The position numbers and the translations under genes are program-made. A stretch of DNA of 26,523 nucleotides, taken from positions 1 through 26,523 of the forward strand of contig CANQZP010000010.1 of NCBI GenBank assembly GCA_947628395.1. The letters run 5' to 3'. The notes beneath the pieces are model-generated. The model saw only the letters and a list, made by a program, of their open reading frames with translations. It did not search any database and had not been told where the DNA came from. This DNA comes from an uncultured Clostridia bacterium (lineage in GTDB: Bacteria > Bacillota > Clostridia > TANB77 > CAG-508). Below, one piece after another: positions 18,574 through 26,418 of this stretch (positions are counted from its first letter, which is position 1; each line of letters opens with the position of its first letter).

Positions 18574-19124
18574 AAGATATTAAAGAAATAGAAGAAATAA
18601 TAAAATCAAAATTATCAGAAAAAAGATACTATCATTCAAAATGCGTACAAAAAAGATGTATAGAACTTGCAAAAATATATAATGTAGATGAAGAAAAAGC
18701 GTCCTTAGTGGGAATTGCACATGACATAGCCAAGGAAATGACAAAAGATGAGAAACTTGAATATGTAAGAAAGAATAACATAGAAATAGATGAAATTGAA
18801 GAAAAAAATACTGAATTACTACATTCAAAAATAGGAGCACATATAGCAAAAACACAATTTAGATTTACAGACGATATGGTAAAAGCCATAGAAAATCACA
18901 CAACAGGAAATGAAAATATGGACATGCTATCAAAAATATTATTTATAAGCGATGCTACAGGAGAAGACAGAACATGGGAAGGGAAAGAAGAAATCGTAGA
19001 TTTAAGTAAAAAAGACATAGATAAGGCAATACTATATTGCATAAAATTTACTGTAAAAGATGTATTAGAAAAAAATAGGAAAATTCATTTAAATACAATA
19101 AAAACGTGGAATTATTATGTATAA
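18570..19124 (+). CDS. yqeK: YqeK-type HD-domain diadenosine tetraphosphate hydrolase
   Basis: YqeK proteins are HD-domain hydrolases that split Ap4A symmetrically into two ADP. The 184-residue product carries the metal-binding set H22 (RYYHSK), H51-D52 (GIAHDIAKE), H85 (LLHSKIGAH), H110 (AIENHTTG) and D128 (ILFISDATGEDR), in the order expected for the family. In Bacillus it lies beside nadD and rsfS; here it overlaps murF by four bases, so it is probably translated from the same message. A nearby AGAGGAAA inside the end of murF provides a ribosome binding site. Assignment rests on motif order and overall similarity to YqeK; another HD phosphohydrolase is less likely. Confidence 0.85.
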   Translation: MKDIKEIEEIIKSKLSEKRYYHSKCVQKRCIELAKIYNVDEEKASLVGIAHDIAKEMTKDEKLEYVRKNNIEIDEIEEKNTELLHSKIGAHIAKTQFRFTDDMVKAIENHTTGNENMDMLSKILFISDATGEDRTWEGKEEIVDLSKKDIDKAILYCIKFTVKDVLEKNRKIHLNTIKTWNYYV

Positions 19125-19154
19125 TATATTTTAATAAAAAAATAAAAAAACGGG

Positions 19155-19183
19155 TTCCAATTAAAAAATATATATGATATAAT
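19155..19183 (+). promoter_or_regulatory. Extended -10 promoter of the dnaJ-like gene
   Basis: TGATATAAT (19175-19183) is a perfect extended -10. A poor -35 (TTCCAA, 19155-19160) lies 17 bases upstream. The site is about 37 bases before the ATG at 19221. Confidence 0.5.
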
Positions 19184-19220
19184 ACAAAATGATTATCCAA
19201 AGACTTGGAGGATGTTGAAA

Positions 19221-20174
19221 ATGATTTTCAAAGATTACTACAGAATATTAGAATTAGAAACAAGTAAAGTAACTTTAGAACAAATAAAAAATTCATATAG
19301 AGATTTAGCAAAAAAATATCATCCAGACGTGAATAATGATAGTAAAATGGCAGAAGAAAGATTCAAAGACTTAAACGAAGCTTATAGAATATTATCAAAT
19401 AATTCATCAAAAAGAAAATATGATAGAATTTGGAACAGCAATGTCGGAAGAAAGAAAAAAACAAGTCAAAAAGAGCAAGATGCTAAATTTACAGACTTCT
19501 TTAATATGTTTTTTGGAAATCCAGAGAATACTAAAAAAGAAGAAAAAAATGAAAGTGGACAAGCTCCTATAAAAGGAGAAAATATAAATACAGAAATTAC
19601 AGCTACAATTCCAGAGGTATTTTATGGAAGAGAAAAGAATATAATACTAAAAAGTATTGACGGACAAAATAAAAATCTAACAATAAAAATACCAGAAGGA
19701 ATTAGAAATAATGAAAAAATTCGTTTAATTGGACAAGGTAAAAAAGGGAAAAACGGAGGAAAAAACGGAGATTTATTTATAACTATAAAGATTCAAAATA
19801 CAGAAATGTTTAGTTTAGACGGAATTAATATAAAAACTAATCTGTATATTTCTCCTTGGGAAGCAGCTTTAAATAAAAAAGTTAATCTTCAAGGAATAGA
19901 CGAAGAATTAACAATAAAACTACCTGAAGGGATTCAAAATGGCGAAAAAATAGTAGTAAAAGGTAAAGGCTACAAAGATGGAAAAGGAGGAAGAGGAGAC
20001 TTAATAGCAGAGACAAAAATAATGATTCCAACAACAATTTCTAAAGAAGAAGTAGATTTATATAAGAAATTAGAAGAAATAAGTAAATTCAATCCAAGAC
20101 AAATAATAAATCGGAACGCTAAAAAACTAATGTTATTAATAAAATATAAATCAATCAATGTTGAATACTTTTAA
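19221..20174 (+). CDS. DnaJ/CbpA-like co-chaperone (3' end affected by an in-frame CGG)
   Basis: This J-domain co-chaperone should stimulate DnaK ATPase. The start at 19221 is preferred over 19212 because GGAGG (19207-19211) is 9 bases from the former and adjoins the latter. A J-domain (about 1-62) with HPD at 34-36 is followed by a charged linker. Two C-terminal substrate-binding domains (about 110-285) carry repeated KIPEGIRNNEKIRLIGQGKKG and KLPEGIQNGEKIVVKGKGY. There is no cysteine-rich zinc domain, so it is CbpA-like. Codon 298 is CGG (20112-20114). In frame 0 the protein ends at 20174 (317 residues) with a tail, KLMLLIKYKSINVEYF, that looks like translated AT-rich spacer. A +1 step at CGG gives Gly-Thr-Leu-Lys-Asn-stop at 20130 (302 residues), near the expected family end. 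Confidence 0.85.
   Translation: MIFKDYYRILELETSKVTLEQIKNSYRDLAKKYHPDVNNDSKMAEERFKDLNEAYRILSNNSSKRKYDRIWNSNVGRKKKTSQKEQDAKFTDFFNMFFGNPENTKKEEKNESGQAPIKGENINTEITATIPEVFYGREKNIILKSIDGQNKNLTIKIPEGIRNNEKIRLIGQGKKGKNGGKNGDLFITIKIQNTEMFSLDGINIKTNLYISPWEAALNKKVNLQGIDEELTIKLPEGIQNGEKIVVKGKGYKDGKGGRGDLIAETKIMIPTTISKEEVDLYKKLEEISKFNPRQIINRNAKKLMLLIKYKSINVEYF
20101..20130 (+). other. Possible +1 frameshift site at in-frame CGG (dnaJ-like gene)
   Basis: Frame 0 reads ATA ATA AAT CGG AAC GCT. Two +1-frame stops lie just upstream (20104 and 20107), and a +1 stop follows at 20128-20130. Skipping the C at 20112 would end the protein after five more residues. The evidence is weaker than at the other three sites because frame 0 also stays open. 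Confidence 0.55.
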
Positions 20175-20251
20175 TTTAACTAGTTGTATAATGGGAAATA
20201 TCCAAAAATTATTACAGAAAAAATTTGGTCAACATAAGAACAATTCTAGTG
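20131..20251. other. Gap between the dnaJ-like gene and the next operon
   Basis: No gene is seen. The first part (to 20174) is coding only if the CGG at 20112 is read in frame. An inverted pair GTCAAC (20228-20233) / GTTGAC (20251-20256) flanks and overlaps the next -35 box and could be an operator. No terminator is evident. Confidence 0.4.
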
Positions 20252-20280
20252 TTGACATAAATTAAAAAATGTAGTATAAT
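20252..20280 (+). promoter_or_regulatory. Consensus promoter of the VirD4-like operon
   Basis: TTGACA (20252-20257), exactly 17 bases, then TATAAT (20275-20280): a perfect sigma-A consensus. The leader to 20344 holds a small stem, TACAC/GTGTA, around 20315-20330. The ribosome binding site is GAAAGGGTG before the ATG at 20345. Confidence 0.88.
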
Positions 20281-20344
20281 TAAAAAGGTTAATTAATTAT
20301 ACGAAAGAAAAGGATACACGCGAAAGTGTAAGAAAGGGTGCAAA

Positions 20345-20869
20345 ATGGAAGAAATTTTCGGAAAACACTTTAGTATTACAGAACCAAAAGCGGTAAATAC
20401 TGTAATATATAAAGTAAATAAAACAGAAAAGGAATTTTTAGAGGAATCACCTAAATTTACAATAGAAAGATTAGACTATTCGGAAGAATTTGTAGGAACA
20501 AATAAAAAGAAAACGTTTTATATAGATGAACCTGCACCAGAAGGCAATCAACTTTTAATTCTTTCATTTGGAAAAGAAAAAGTTGTTGTAAATGTAGGTT
20601 ATTTAGAAACGAGTGCAAATTTAATAAAAATTTCTAATACGCCAATACCTATGAAAATTAAGACTTTATATAATGAAGAAGATACTGAATATAGAGAATT
20701 TGAATATACACCAAACTTAAAAAGACCAATTACTATAATTGATCCAGATACTACAGAAGAAATAAGACCTACATTATATTTAGATAAAGAAACAAATGAA
20801 GTAAAAGGAAAATGCAACTTAAAAGCAGGAAAAAGTTATGTTGTATTTGAGCTAAAAGGTAATAAGTAG
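20345..20869 (+). CDS. Unknown 174-residue protein, first gene of the VirD4-like operon
   Basis: I do not recognise this protein. It has no signal peptide or membrane helix. It is rich in beta-branched and charged residues with alternating patterns (KTFYIDEPAPEGNQLLILSF, then KEKVVVNVGYLE) suggesting an all-beta fold, and it ends with a beta-rich segment (KCNLKAGKSYVVFELKG). It begins the transcript from a perfect consensus promoter and is followed 26 bases later by a second unknown gene and then a VirD4/TraG-like ATPase, so a function linked to that ATPase is possible but not shown. Codon use resembles the neighbours. Confidence 0.75.
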   Translation: MEEIFGKHFSITEPKAVNTVIYKVNKTEKEFLEESPKFTIERLDYSEEFVGTNKKKTFYIDEPAPEGNQLLILSFGKEKVVVNVGYLETSANLIKISNTPIPMKIKTLYNEEDTEYREFEYTPNLKRPITIIDPDTTEEIRPTLYLDKETNEVKGKCNLKAGKSYVVFELKGNK

Positions 20870-20895
20870 ACAAAGAGGAAGGGGAAACTTAAAAA

Positions 20896-21279
20896 ATGAG
20901 TGAAAACAAGAAAAAGGATAAGGATAGAAGTGAATATCAATATTGTAGAGTAGAAACGTGGCCAACAGAGGATGTTCTAGAAGCTTGTAAGAAAAATGGA
21001 GATTGTTGGGATATTATGGTTGATGAACCAAAGAAATCTCCACCAATAGGAAAGAAAGAAGACTGTTCAGTAATTACAACAGCAATAGCTGAAATAAATA
21101 TAATAGATAGAACATTAAGAAGTATAGATGGAGAAAAAGGTGCTGCACAAGGAATAAAAAGAGCTCCAACAACAGAAGAAGTTAAAGCTGCTAAGGTTGC
21201 AGCCAAAGCAAAACAAGCAGAGGATGAAAGAAGAGCAAGAAAAGAAAACGATGGTTTAGATTTAAGATTTATAAAATAA
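20896..21279 (+). CDS. Unknown 127-residue charged protein upstream of the VirD4-like ATPase
   Basis: Not recognised. The protein is soluble and highly charged. Its first half contains four cysteines (CRVETW, EACKKNGDCWD, KKEDCSV) and tryptophans. The C-terminal 45 residues are an Ala/Lys/Glu-rich likely helix or coiled coil (EEVKAAKVAAKAKQAEDERRAR). A ribosome binding site (GAGGAAGGGG) lies about 12-20 bases upstream. It sits 26 bases after the previous unknown gene and 25 bases before the VirD4-like gene. It could be an accessory or substrate-adaptor protein for the ATPase, by position only. Confidence 0.75.
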   Translation: MSENKKKDKDRSEYQYCRVETWPTEDVLEACKKNGDCWDIMVDEPKKSPPIGKKEDCSVITTAIAEINIIDRTLRSIDGEKGAAQGIKRAPTTEEVKAAKVAAKAKQAEDERRARKENDGLDLRFIK

Positions 21280-21304
21280 ATTCACAAATGAAAAGGTGAT
21301 AAAA

Positions 21305-23252
21305 ATGGGATTTGGTGAAAAACTAAAAAGAGCAATTAAAAGAATAAAAGGAAAATTAATAGTAAGTGCAATACTATGGCTAGTGTTAGTCATAGTATTT
21401 GTTGCGCCTTTGGGAATAGCGTTTTTTGATGCAAATCAACCAAACGTAAATTTCACAGAGGCATTTTTTCTTTCACTTGGAAAAAATATTGTAAATCCAA
21501 TATCATCTATAGGTAAATGTTTATCAGGAGGCATAGGAGGATATTTTTGGAGTGTACTTTGGAAATTCACAATAATTTATTTTGTATTAGCTATATTTGG
21601 AATAGCAAAAGCATTTCCAAAGCATGAATTTGATGGTATTGAAAATGGTTCTAGTGATTGGTGTACAAATGGGGAACAATACAAAATATTAGATAGTAAA
21701 AAAGGTATTATATTAGCTGAAAAAAATTATTTACCAGTAGATAAAAGAGGAAACGTAAATGTATTAGTAGTAGGACGGTTCTGGTGCTGGTAAATCTGCT
21801 TCTTATGTTATTCCAAATGCGTGTCAATTATTAGGTTCTTATGTATTTACAGATCCTAAAGGAGAGCTATATGATAAAACAGCAGGATACTTAAAAGAAA
21901 AAGGATATAAAATAAAAGTATTAAATTTGATAAGACCACAAAATAGTGATGGATTCAATCCACTATTTCATATAAATAATGAAATAGATGTTGATGTTAT
22001 AGCAAATACAATAGTAAAAGGACAATCTGATGTAAAATCTTCTGATCCATACTGGGATGACATGGCAGAAATGTTACTTAAAGCATTAATATATTATTTA
22101 ATTGCAGTAAGACCAAAAGAAGAACAAAACTTGGCAAGCTGTGCAGAGCTTGTAAGAGCTGCAAATAATAATGGAGGAGACAATCTACTTACTAATTTAA
22201 TAAATCAATTACCTTATGATCATCCAGCTAGAATGAATTATAAATCTGTAGAGATAGCTTCAGATAAGACATACGCATCAATTTTATCATCACTTCAATC
22301 AAAACTTGGTAAATTTGATTCAAAGGAAATTGCAGAATTAACATCTACAAATACAATAAATTTTGAAGATATAGGAAAAGAAAAAACAGCAGTATATGTA
22401 ATATCTTCAGATACACATGCAGCTTATGATTTCTTACTTACGATTTTCTTCTCACAAATGATACAAAGACTTTATGATTTTGCAGATGAATGTGGAGGAG
22501 AACTTCCTATACCTACATATTTTATATTAGACGAGTTCGCAAATATTGGTAGAATACCAGATTTCGATAAAAAAATATCTACTTCAAGAAGTAGAAAAAT
22601 ATCATTTAGTGTTATTCTTCAAAACTTAGACCAGTTAGAAGCAGTATATGAAAAAACTCATGAAACAATAATGGGTAATTGTGATACACACTTATTCCTA
22701 GGAAGTAACTCTCAAAAAACTGTAGAATATTTTTCAAAAGCTTTAGGCGAAAAAACAATATTTAGAGAAAGTGAATCTATAAATAAAGATAGAGATGATT
22801 GGAAAACAGGAAAAAGTGTATCAGACCAGGTAATGGGAAGAGCGCTGCTTACTCCAGATGAATTAAGAAGATTAGATGTAGATGAATGTATTATTTATGA
22901 AAAAGGTTTAAAACCAATAAGGGCAAATAAATATTATTACTACAAATATCCAACAGAGAAAATGATTGCTCCTTATAGAGTAGATCATAATGATAGAGAA
23001 ATACCTGATAAAGGAAAATGGAGAAAATATAATCCATATAATCCTTATACAGAGGATGATGACAAAGATAAAGAAAATACAAAAATAGAAAGTTTAGAGG
23101 ATTTATTTTTAGACGAAGAAGAATCTATTCCTACAGTAGCTACACCTACTGAGGAAAAGAAGGAAGAAACTAAATCAGATGAGTTAACAGATATTCAAAA
23201 AGAATTAGAAGCAAAGTTTGATGAATTGTTTGGTTCATTAGATGAAGAATAA
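21305..23252 (+). CDS. VirD4/TraG-type coupling ATPase, read through a +1 shift
   Basis: Type IV coupling proteins are membrane ATPases that bring DNA or protein substrates to conjugation or secretion channels. Frame 0 runs from 21305 to CGG at 21776 and the +1 frame from GGT at 21777 to 23252, together 648 residues. Two membrane helices lie at about 18-41 and 80-103. The Walker A loop spans the junction: VLVVG (153-157) continues as GSGAGKS (158-164), giving the family form GGSGAGKS. FTDPKGELYD and LNLIRPQNSDGFNPL follow, as in VirD4/TraG. Walker B is ILDEFANIG (D409, E410), then SFSVILQNLDQLEAVY. The C-terminus is acidic and Lys/Glu-rich. AAGGTGA precedes the ATG. No relaxase or other transfer gene is visible nearby. 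Confidence 0.88.
21771..21793 (+). other. +1 frameshift site at in-frame CGG within the Walker A loop
   Basis: Frame 0 reads GTA GTA GGA CGG TTC and stops at 21791. The +1 frame has a stop at 21771. The frame must change within 21774-21790, and CGG is at 21776-21778. Skipping the C yields GGSGAGKS, an intact P-loop. Confidence 0.92.
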
Positions 23253-23273
23253 AAACATTTGTTTTAAAAAGTA

Positions 23274-23302
23274 TTGATAAAAAATAAAATATATGATATA
23301 AA
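23274..23302 (+). promoter_or_regulatory. Promoter of the SbcD-like operon, abutting a terminator arm
   Basis: TTGATA (23274-23279), 17 bases, then extended -10 TGATATAAA (23294-23302). The expected start near 23309 lies inside the first arm of the terminator hairpin. Confidence 0.6.
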
Positions 23303-23335
23303 AAAAGGTAATTATAAATTAATTACCTTTTTTTA
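23300..23335 (+). terminator. Terminator after the VirD4-like gene, just before the SbcD ribosome binding site
   Basis: AAGGTAATTA (23305-23314) pairs with TAATTACCTT (23320-23329) and is followed by a T-run to 23334. The flanking A-run extends the stem and could make it work in both directions. GTGAGGAG, the next ribosome binding site, starts four bases later. Confidence 0.85.
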
Positions 23336-23350
23336 TGTGAGGAGAATTTT

Positions 23351-24430
23351 ATGAAATTTGTACATATAGCGGATATGCATTTTGATACAGAATTTGAAAG
23401 CATAGCTCAAATAAATAATTTATCAGAAATAAGAAGATTAGAACAAAGAAAAATATTAAAAAAAGTAATTGAATATTGTAAAGATAATAATACAGAATTA
23501 TTGTTAATATCAGGTGATTTATATGAACAAAAATATATAAGAAAATCGACTATAAAATATATAAATGATTTATTTAAAGAAATTCCAGATACTAAAATTT
23601 TTATATCACCGGGAAACCATGATCCATATATAAAAAATTCTTACTATAATACTTATGAATGGAATAAAAATGTATATATTTTTAAAGATGAAATAGAAAA
23701 AATTAAATTAGACGAAAATACAAATATATATGGATATGGATTTACTGATTTTTATTGTAAAAATTCTGGAATAGAAGAAATTATACTAGATGAAAAAAAT
23801 AAAATAAATATATTGATAACTCATGGAAGTCTAGATGGAGGAAATGACGACTATAAGCAGTATAATCCAATATCAAATAGCAAATTAAGAAATATAGGAT
23901 TTGACTATATAGCTCTCGGACATATTCATAAAAGATATGATAACGAAAATAAAACAAATAGAATAGTATATCCTGGCTCTCCTATCAGTATGGGATTTGA
24001 TGAATTAGGTGAGCACGGAATGATAATAGGAGAAATAAATAAAGGAAGAACAGATATAGAGTTTATCAAATTAGATGAAAGAGAATATAAGGAGATAGAA
24101 ATAGATATTACAGATTTTACTTCAAAAGAAGAAATAATAGAAAAAATTAATTCTTTAGAATTAGAGGAAAAAAATTTATATAAAATAATTTTAAATGGAT
24201 TTAGAAATATAGAAATAAATTTAAGAGAAATAATTAGTTTAGTAGAACATGAAAATATTGTAAAAATAAAAGATAAAACACAAATATCTTTTGATATAGA
24301 AAGTATAAAAAATCAGAATGATATTAAAGGAATTTTTATAAAAAGAATTTTAGAAAGAGCTGAAGAAGAAGCTTTAAGCAAAGAAGAGTTAGAAAAAGCA
24401 ATAGAATTAGGAATTTCAAGCCTAAATTAA
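23351..24430 (+). CDS. SbcD/YhaO-like DNA repair metallophosphoesterase
   Basis: This is the predicted nuclease subunit of an SbcCD/Mre11-Rad50-type complex that processes DNA ends and hairpins. The 359-residue product shows the calcineurin-like phosphoesterase motifs in order: D8-x-H10 (HIADMHFD), GD (55-56, ISGDLYEQ), GNHD (88-91), a histidine in ITHGSLDGG, and GHIH (190-193). A C-terminal capping region follows (about 240-359). GAGGAG lies about 8 bases before the ATG. The SbcC-like ATPase starts 12 bases after its stop, as expected for a nuclease-ATPase pair. The shortness of the partner ATPase points to the YhaO/YhaN branch rather than classical SbcCD. Confidence 0.92.
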   Translation: MKFVHIADMHFDTEFESIAQINNLSEIRRLEQRKILKKVIEYCKDNNTELLLISGDLYEQKYIRKSTIKYINDLFKEIPDTKIFISPGNHDPYIKNSYYNTYEWNKNVYIFKDEIEKIKLDENTNIYGYGFTDFYCKNSGIEEIILDEKNKINILITHGSLDGGNDDYKQYNPISNSKLRNIGFDYIALGHIHKRYDNENKTNRIVYPGSPISMGFDELGEHGMIIGEINKGRTDIEFIKLDEREYKEIEIDITDFTSKEEIIEKINSLELEEKNLYKIILNGFRNIEINLREIISLVEHENIVKIKDKTQISFDIESIKNQNDIKGIFIKRILERAEEEALSKEELEKAIELGISSLN

Positions 24431-24442
24431 AAAGAGGTAAAA

Positions 24443-26258
24443 ATGAAAATAAAGAAAATAAAAATTAATGGATTTGGCAATTTAATAAATAGAGAAATAG
24501 AATTTCGGAGAAAAAATAAATTTAATTAAGGGAGAAAATGAATCTGGGAAGTCAACCCTTTTAAAATTTATAATATCAATGTTTTATGGGGTATCAAAAA
24601 ATAAAAATGGAAAACCAATTTCCGATTTTGAAAAATATACTCCATGGAATAGTGAAGAATTTTCTGGAAAAATAGAATATGAGCTAGATGATAAAAGTTT
24701 GTATGAAGTCTATAGAGAATTTAAGAAAAAATCGCCAGTAGTATATGATGAGAAAAAAGAAGATATAACAAAAGAATTCTCAGTAGATAAATCTAAGGAG
24801 AATCAGTTCTTTGTAGAACAAACTGGAATAATAGAAGAGAACTTTTTTGCAACAAGTGCTGTTAGTCAAGAAGAAACTAAACTAGATAAAAATTTGAAAA
24901 ATAGTATTATACAAAAACTAAGTAATATGGTATCTACAGGAAATGAAAACATATCATACAAAAAAACAATAGATAAGCTAAATAAAAAACAATTAGAAGA
25001 GATAGGAAACGATAGAAGTAGTGGAAGACCAATAAATATAATAGATTCACAGATAAAAAAGTTAGAAGCGGAAAAGGAAAAATTATCTATTTATGAAGAA
25101 CAAAAATATAACATAAATCAAAATAAGGACATTATAGAAGGAGATTTAAACGAAGATATAAATATTTTAAATTTATTGAGAGCTCAAAAAGAAGAACTTG
25201 AAAAAACAGAAATAAAAAAAGCTAAAATAAAATATTTAGAAACGGAGATTCAAGATATAAATAATAAAATAAAGGATAATGAAAAAGCAAAAGGAAAACA
25301 TTCTAAAAGAAATATTAATATTATTTTACCAGTATTATTAGCAATTATCATAATAATAGCTACTATAATCACCAAAAAAGCTTTGATATTATTGTTAGAG
25401 ATAATACCTGTGATTTATGTTTTTCTATCTATATTAAACTTAAAAAAGAAAGATCAACTAAAACAAGTAAAAATATTACATGACTCATTACAAACGAAGG
25501 AAAAAGAATTAGAAAAAGAAAGAGAAAAAGTACAAGAGTATATATCAAAAAGAGAAGAAAAAATATACAATGAATTTTCTAGTAATATAGATCAAGAAAC
25601 GATAAAAGAAATTTTATCCCTAAAATATGAAAAAATTGTGGAATATATTAGTGAAAAAGAAAGAGAAATTGCAAATTATAAGATAGGAAAAAAAGAAGTA
25701 GAAATAGAAAATGAAGCTTTAGAAGAAAATCTAGAAAGATTAATAGAAGTAGAGGAAAAACTAACTTCTCTAAAAAAACAAAGATTAGAACTTGCGAATT
25801 TGAATAAAATATATGAAATAGTAAAAGAAGAAATAGAGCATAGTTACGAAGATATAAAAGATAATATTACACCAGATTTTATAGAAGAGCTTAAGAATAT
25901 TTTGAAAAAAGTTACAAATAATAAATATAATAACATATATTTAGAGCATAATAATAACAATCAAATTATGATAGAAACCGAAAACGGAAAATATGTAGAA
26001 GTAGAAAAATTAAGTACAGGTACAATAGATTTAATATATTTAGCATTAAGAATTAGTGCATCAAATGAAATAACAAAAGAAAAAATGCCAATACTTTTAG
26101 ATGAAAGTTTTGCATATTATGATGAACCAAGATTAAAAGAGATTTTAAAATATTTAAATGATAATTATGATAATCAAATATTTATTTTAACATGCTCAAA
26201 TAGAGAAAAAGATGCATTAAATGAATTGAATATAGAATATAATCAAATACTATTATAA
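24443..26258 (+). CDS. SbcC/YhaN-like ATPase with internal membrane segment, read through a +1 shift
   Basis: This is the ATPase partner of the upstream nuclease. Frame 0 codes 21 residues (MKIKKIKINGFGNLINREIE, then F) up to CGG at 24506; the +1 frame from GGA at 24507 continues to 26258, for 604 residues. Only the joined product has the complete N-terminal ABC half: the beta-strand motif FGNL plus Walker A GENESGKST (30-38). Coiled-coil arms occupy about 150-290 and 335-460. Between them at about 293-332 lie two hydrophobic helices, suggesting the coil apex is in the membrane, as reported for some YhaN-like proteins. The C-terminal half has signature LSTGT (523-527) and Walker B ILLDES (D553, E554). 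AAGAGG precedes the ATG. The second frame alone would lack Walker A. Confidence 0.9.
24498..24529 (+). other. +1 frameshift site at in-frame CGG near the ATPase N-terminus
   Basis: Frame 0 reads ATA GAA TTT CGG AGA and stops at 24527. The +1 frame has a stop at 24498. CGG at 24506-24508 is inside the only possible window. Skipping its C gives EFGEKINLIKGENESGKST, an intact P-loop ATPase start. Confidence 0.92.
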
Positions 26259-26275
26259 TGTTATTGTATGGCGAG

Positions 26276-26316
26276 CAAAAGGACGGAGACATGTAGGGGC
26301 GGGCCTCTAAGTCCGC
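26276..26316. repeat. Second copy of the GC-rich intergenic repeat
   Basis: The block AAAGGACGGAGACATGTAGG followed by GGCGGGCC resembles the element between ybaB and recR. It holds a short stem, GCGGGC with GTCCGC (one G-T pair). It lies between the SbcC-like gene and the tRNA promoter. The core after TGTAGGGGCG differs between copies but keeps a hairpin. Confidence 0.55.
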
Positions 26317-26389
26317 TCAATAATAGCAAAAACAAAACCAGATTGAAAAATATATAAGAAAAAATAAAACAAAAAATTAATAAAAAATG

Positions 26390-26418
26390 TTGACAAACTA
26401 AGAAAAATAGTGTATTAT
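26390..26418 (+). promoter_or_regulatory. Promoter of the tRNA-Lys gene
   Basis: TTGACA (26390-26395), 17 bases, TATTAT (26413-26418). A perfect 10-bp inverted repeat (26417-26426 with 26431-26440, loop AGTC) begins inside the -10 box and covers the expected start site. Confidence 0.8.

Noticed and set aside
12511..24508. Plain pseudogenes: three genes inactivated by random frameshifts
   Set aside because: Each gene has a single lesion, always an extra C before GGA or GGT, always creating an in-frame CGG, with intact motifs on both sides. Random decay would give varied indels and stops. Systematic assembly error stays possible and is stated in the finding.
12511..24508. Simple reassignment of CGG to another amino acid
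   Set aside because: Reading CGG as any single amino acid leaves frame 0, which meets a stop within seven codons in three of the four genes. Only a change of frame restores the proteins.
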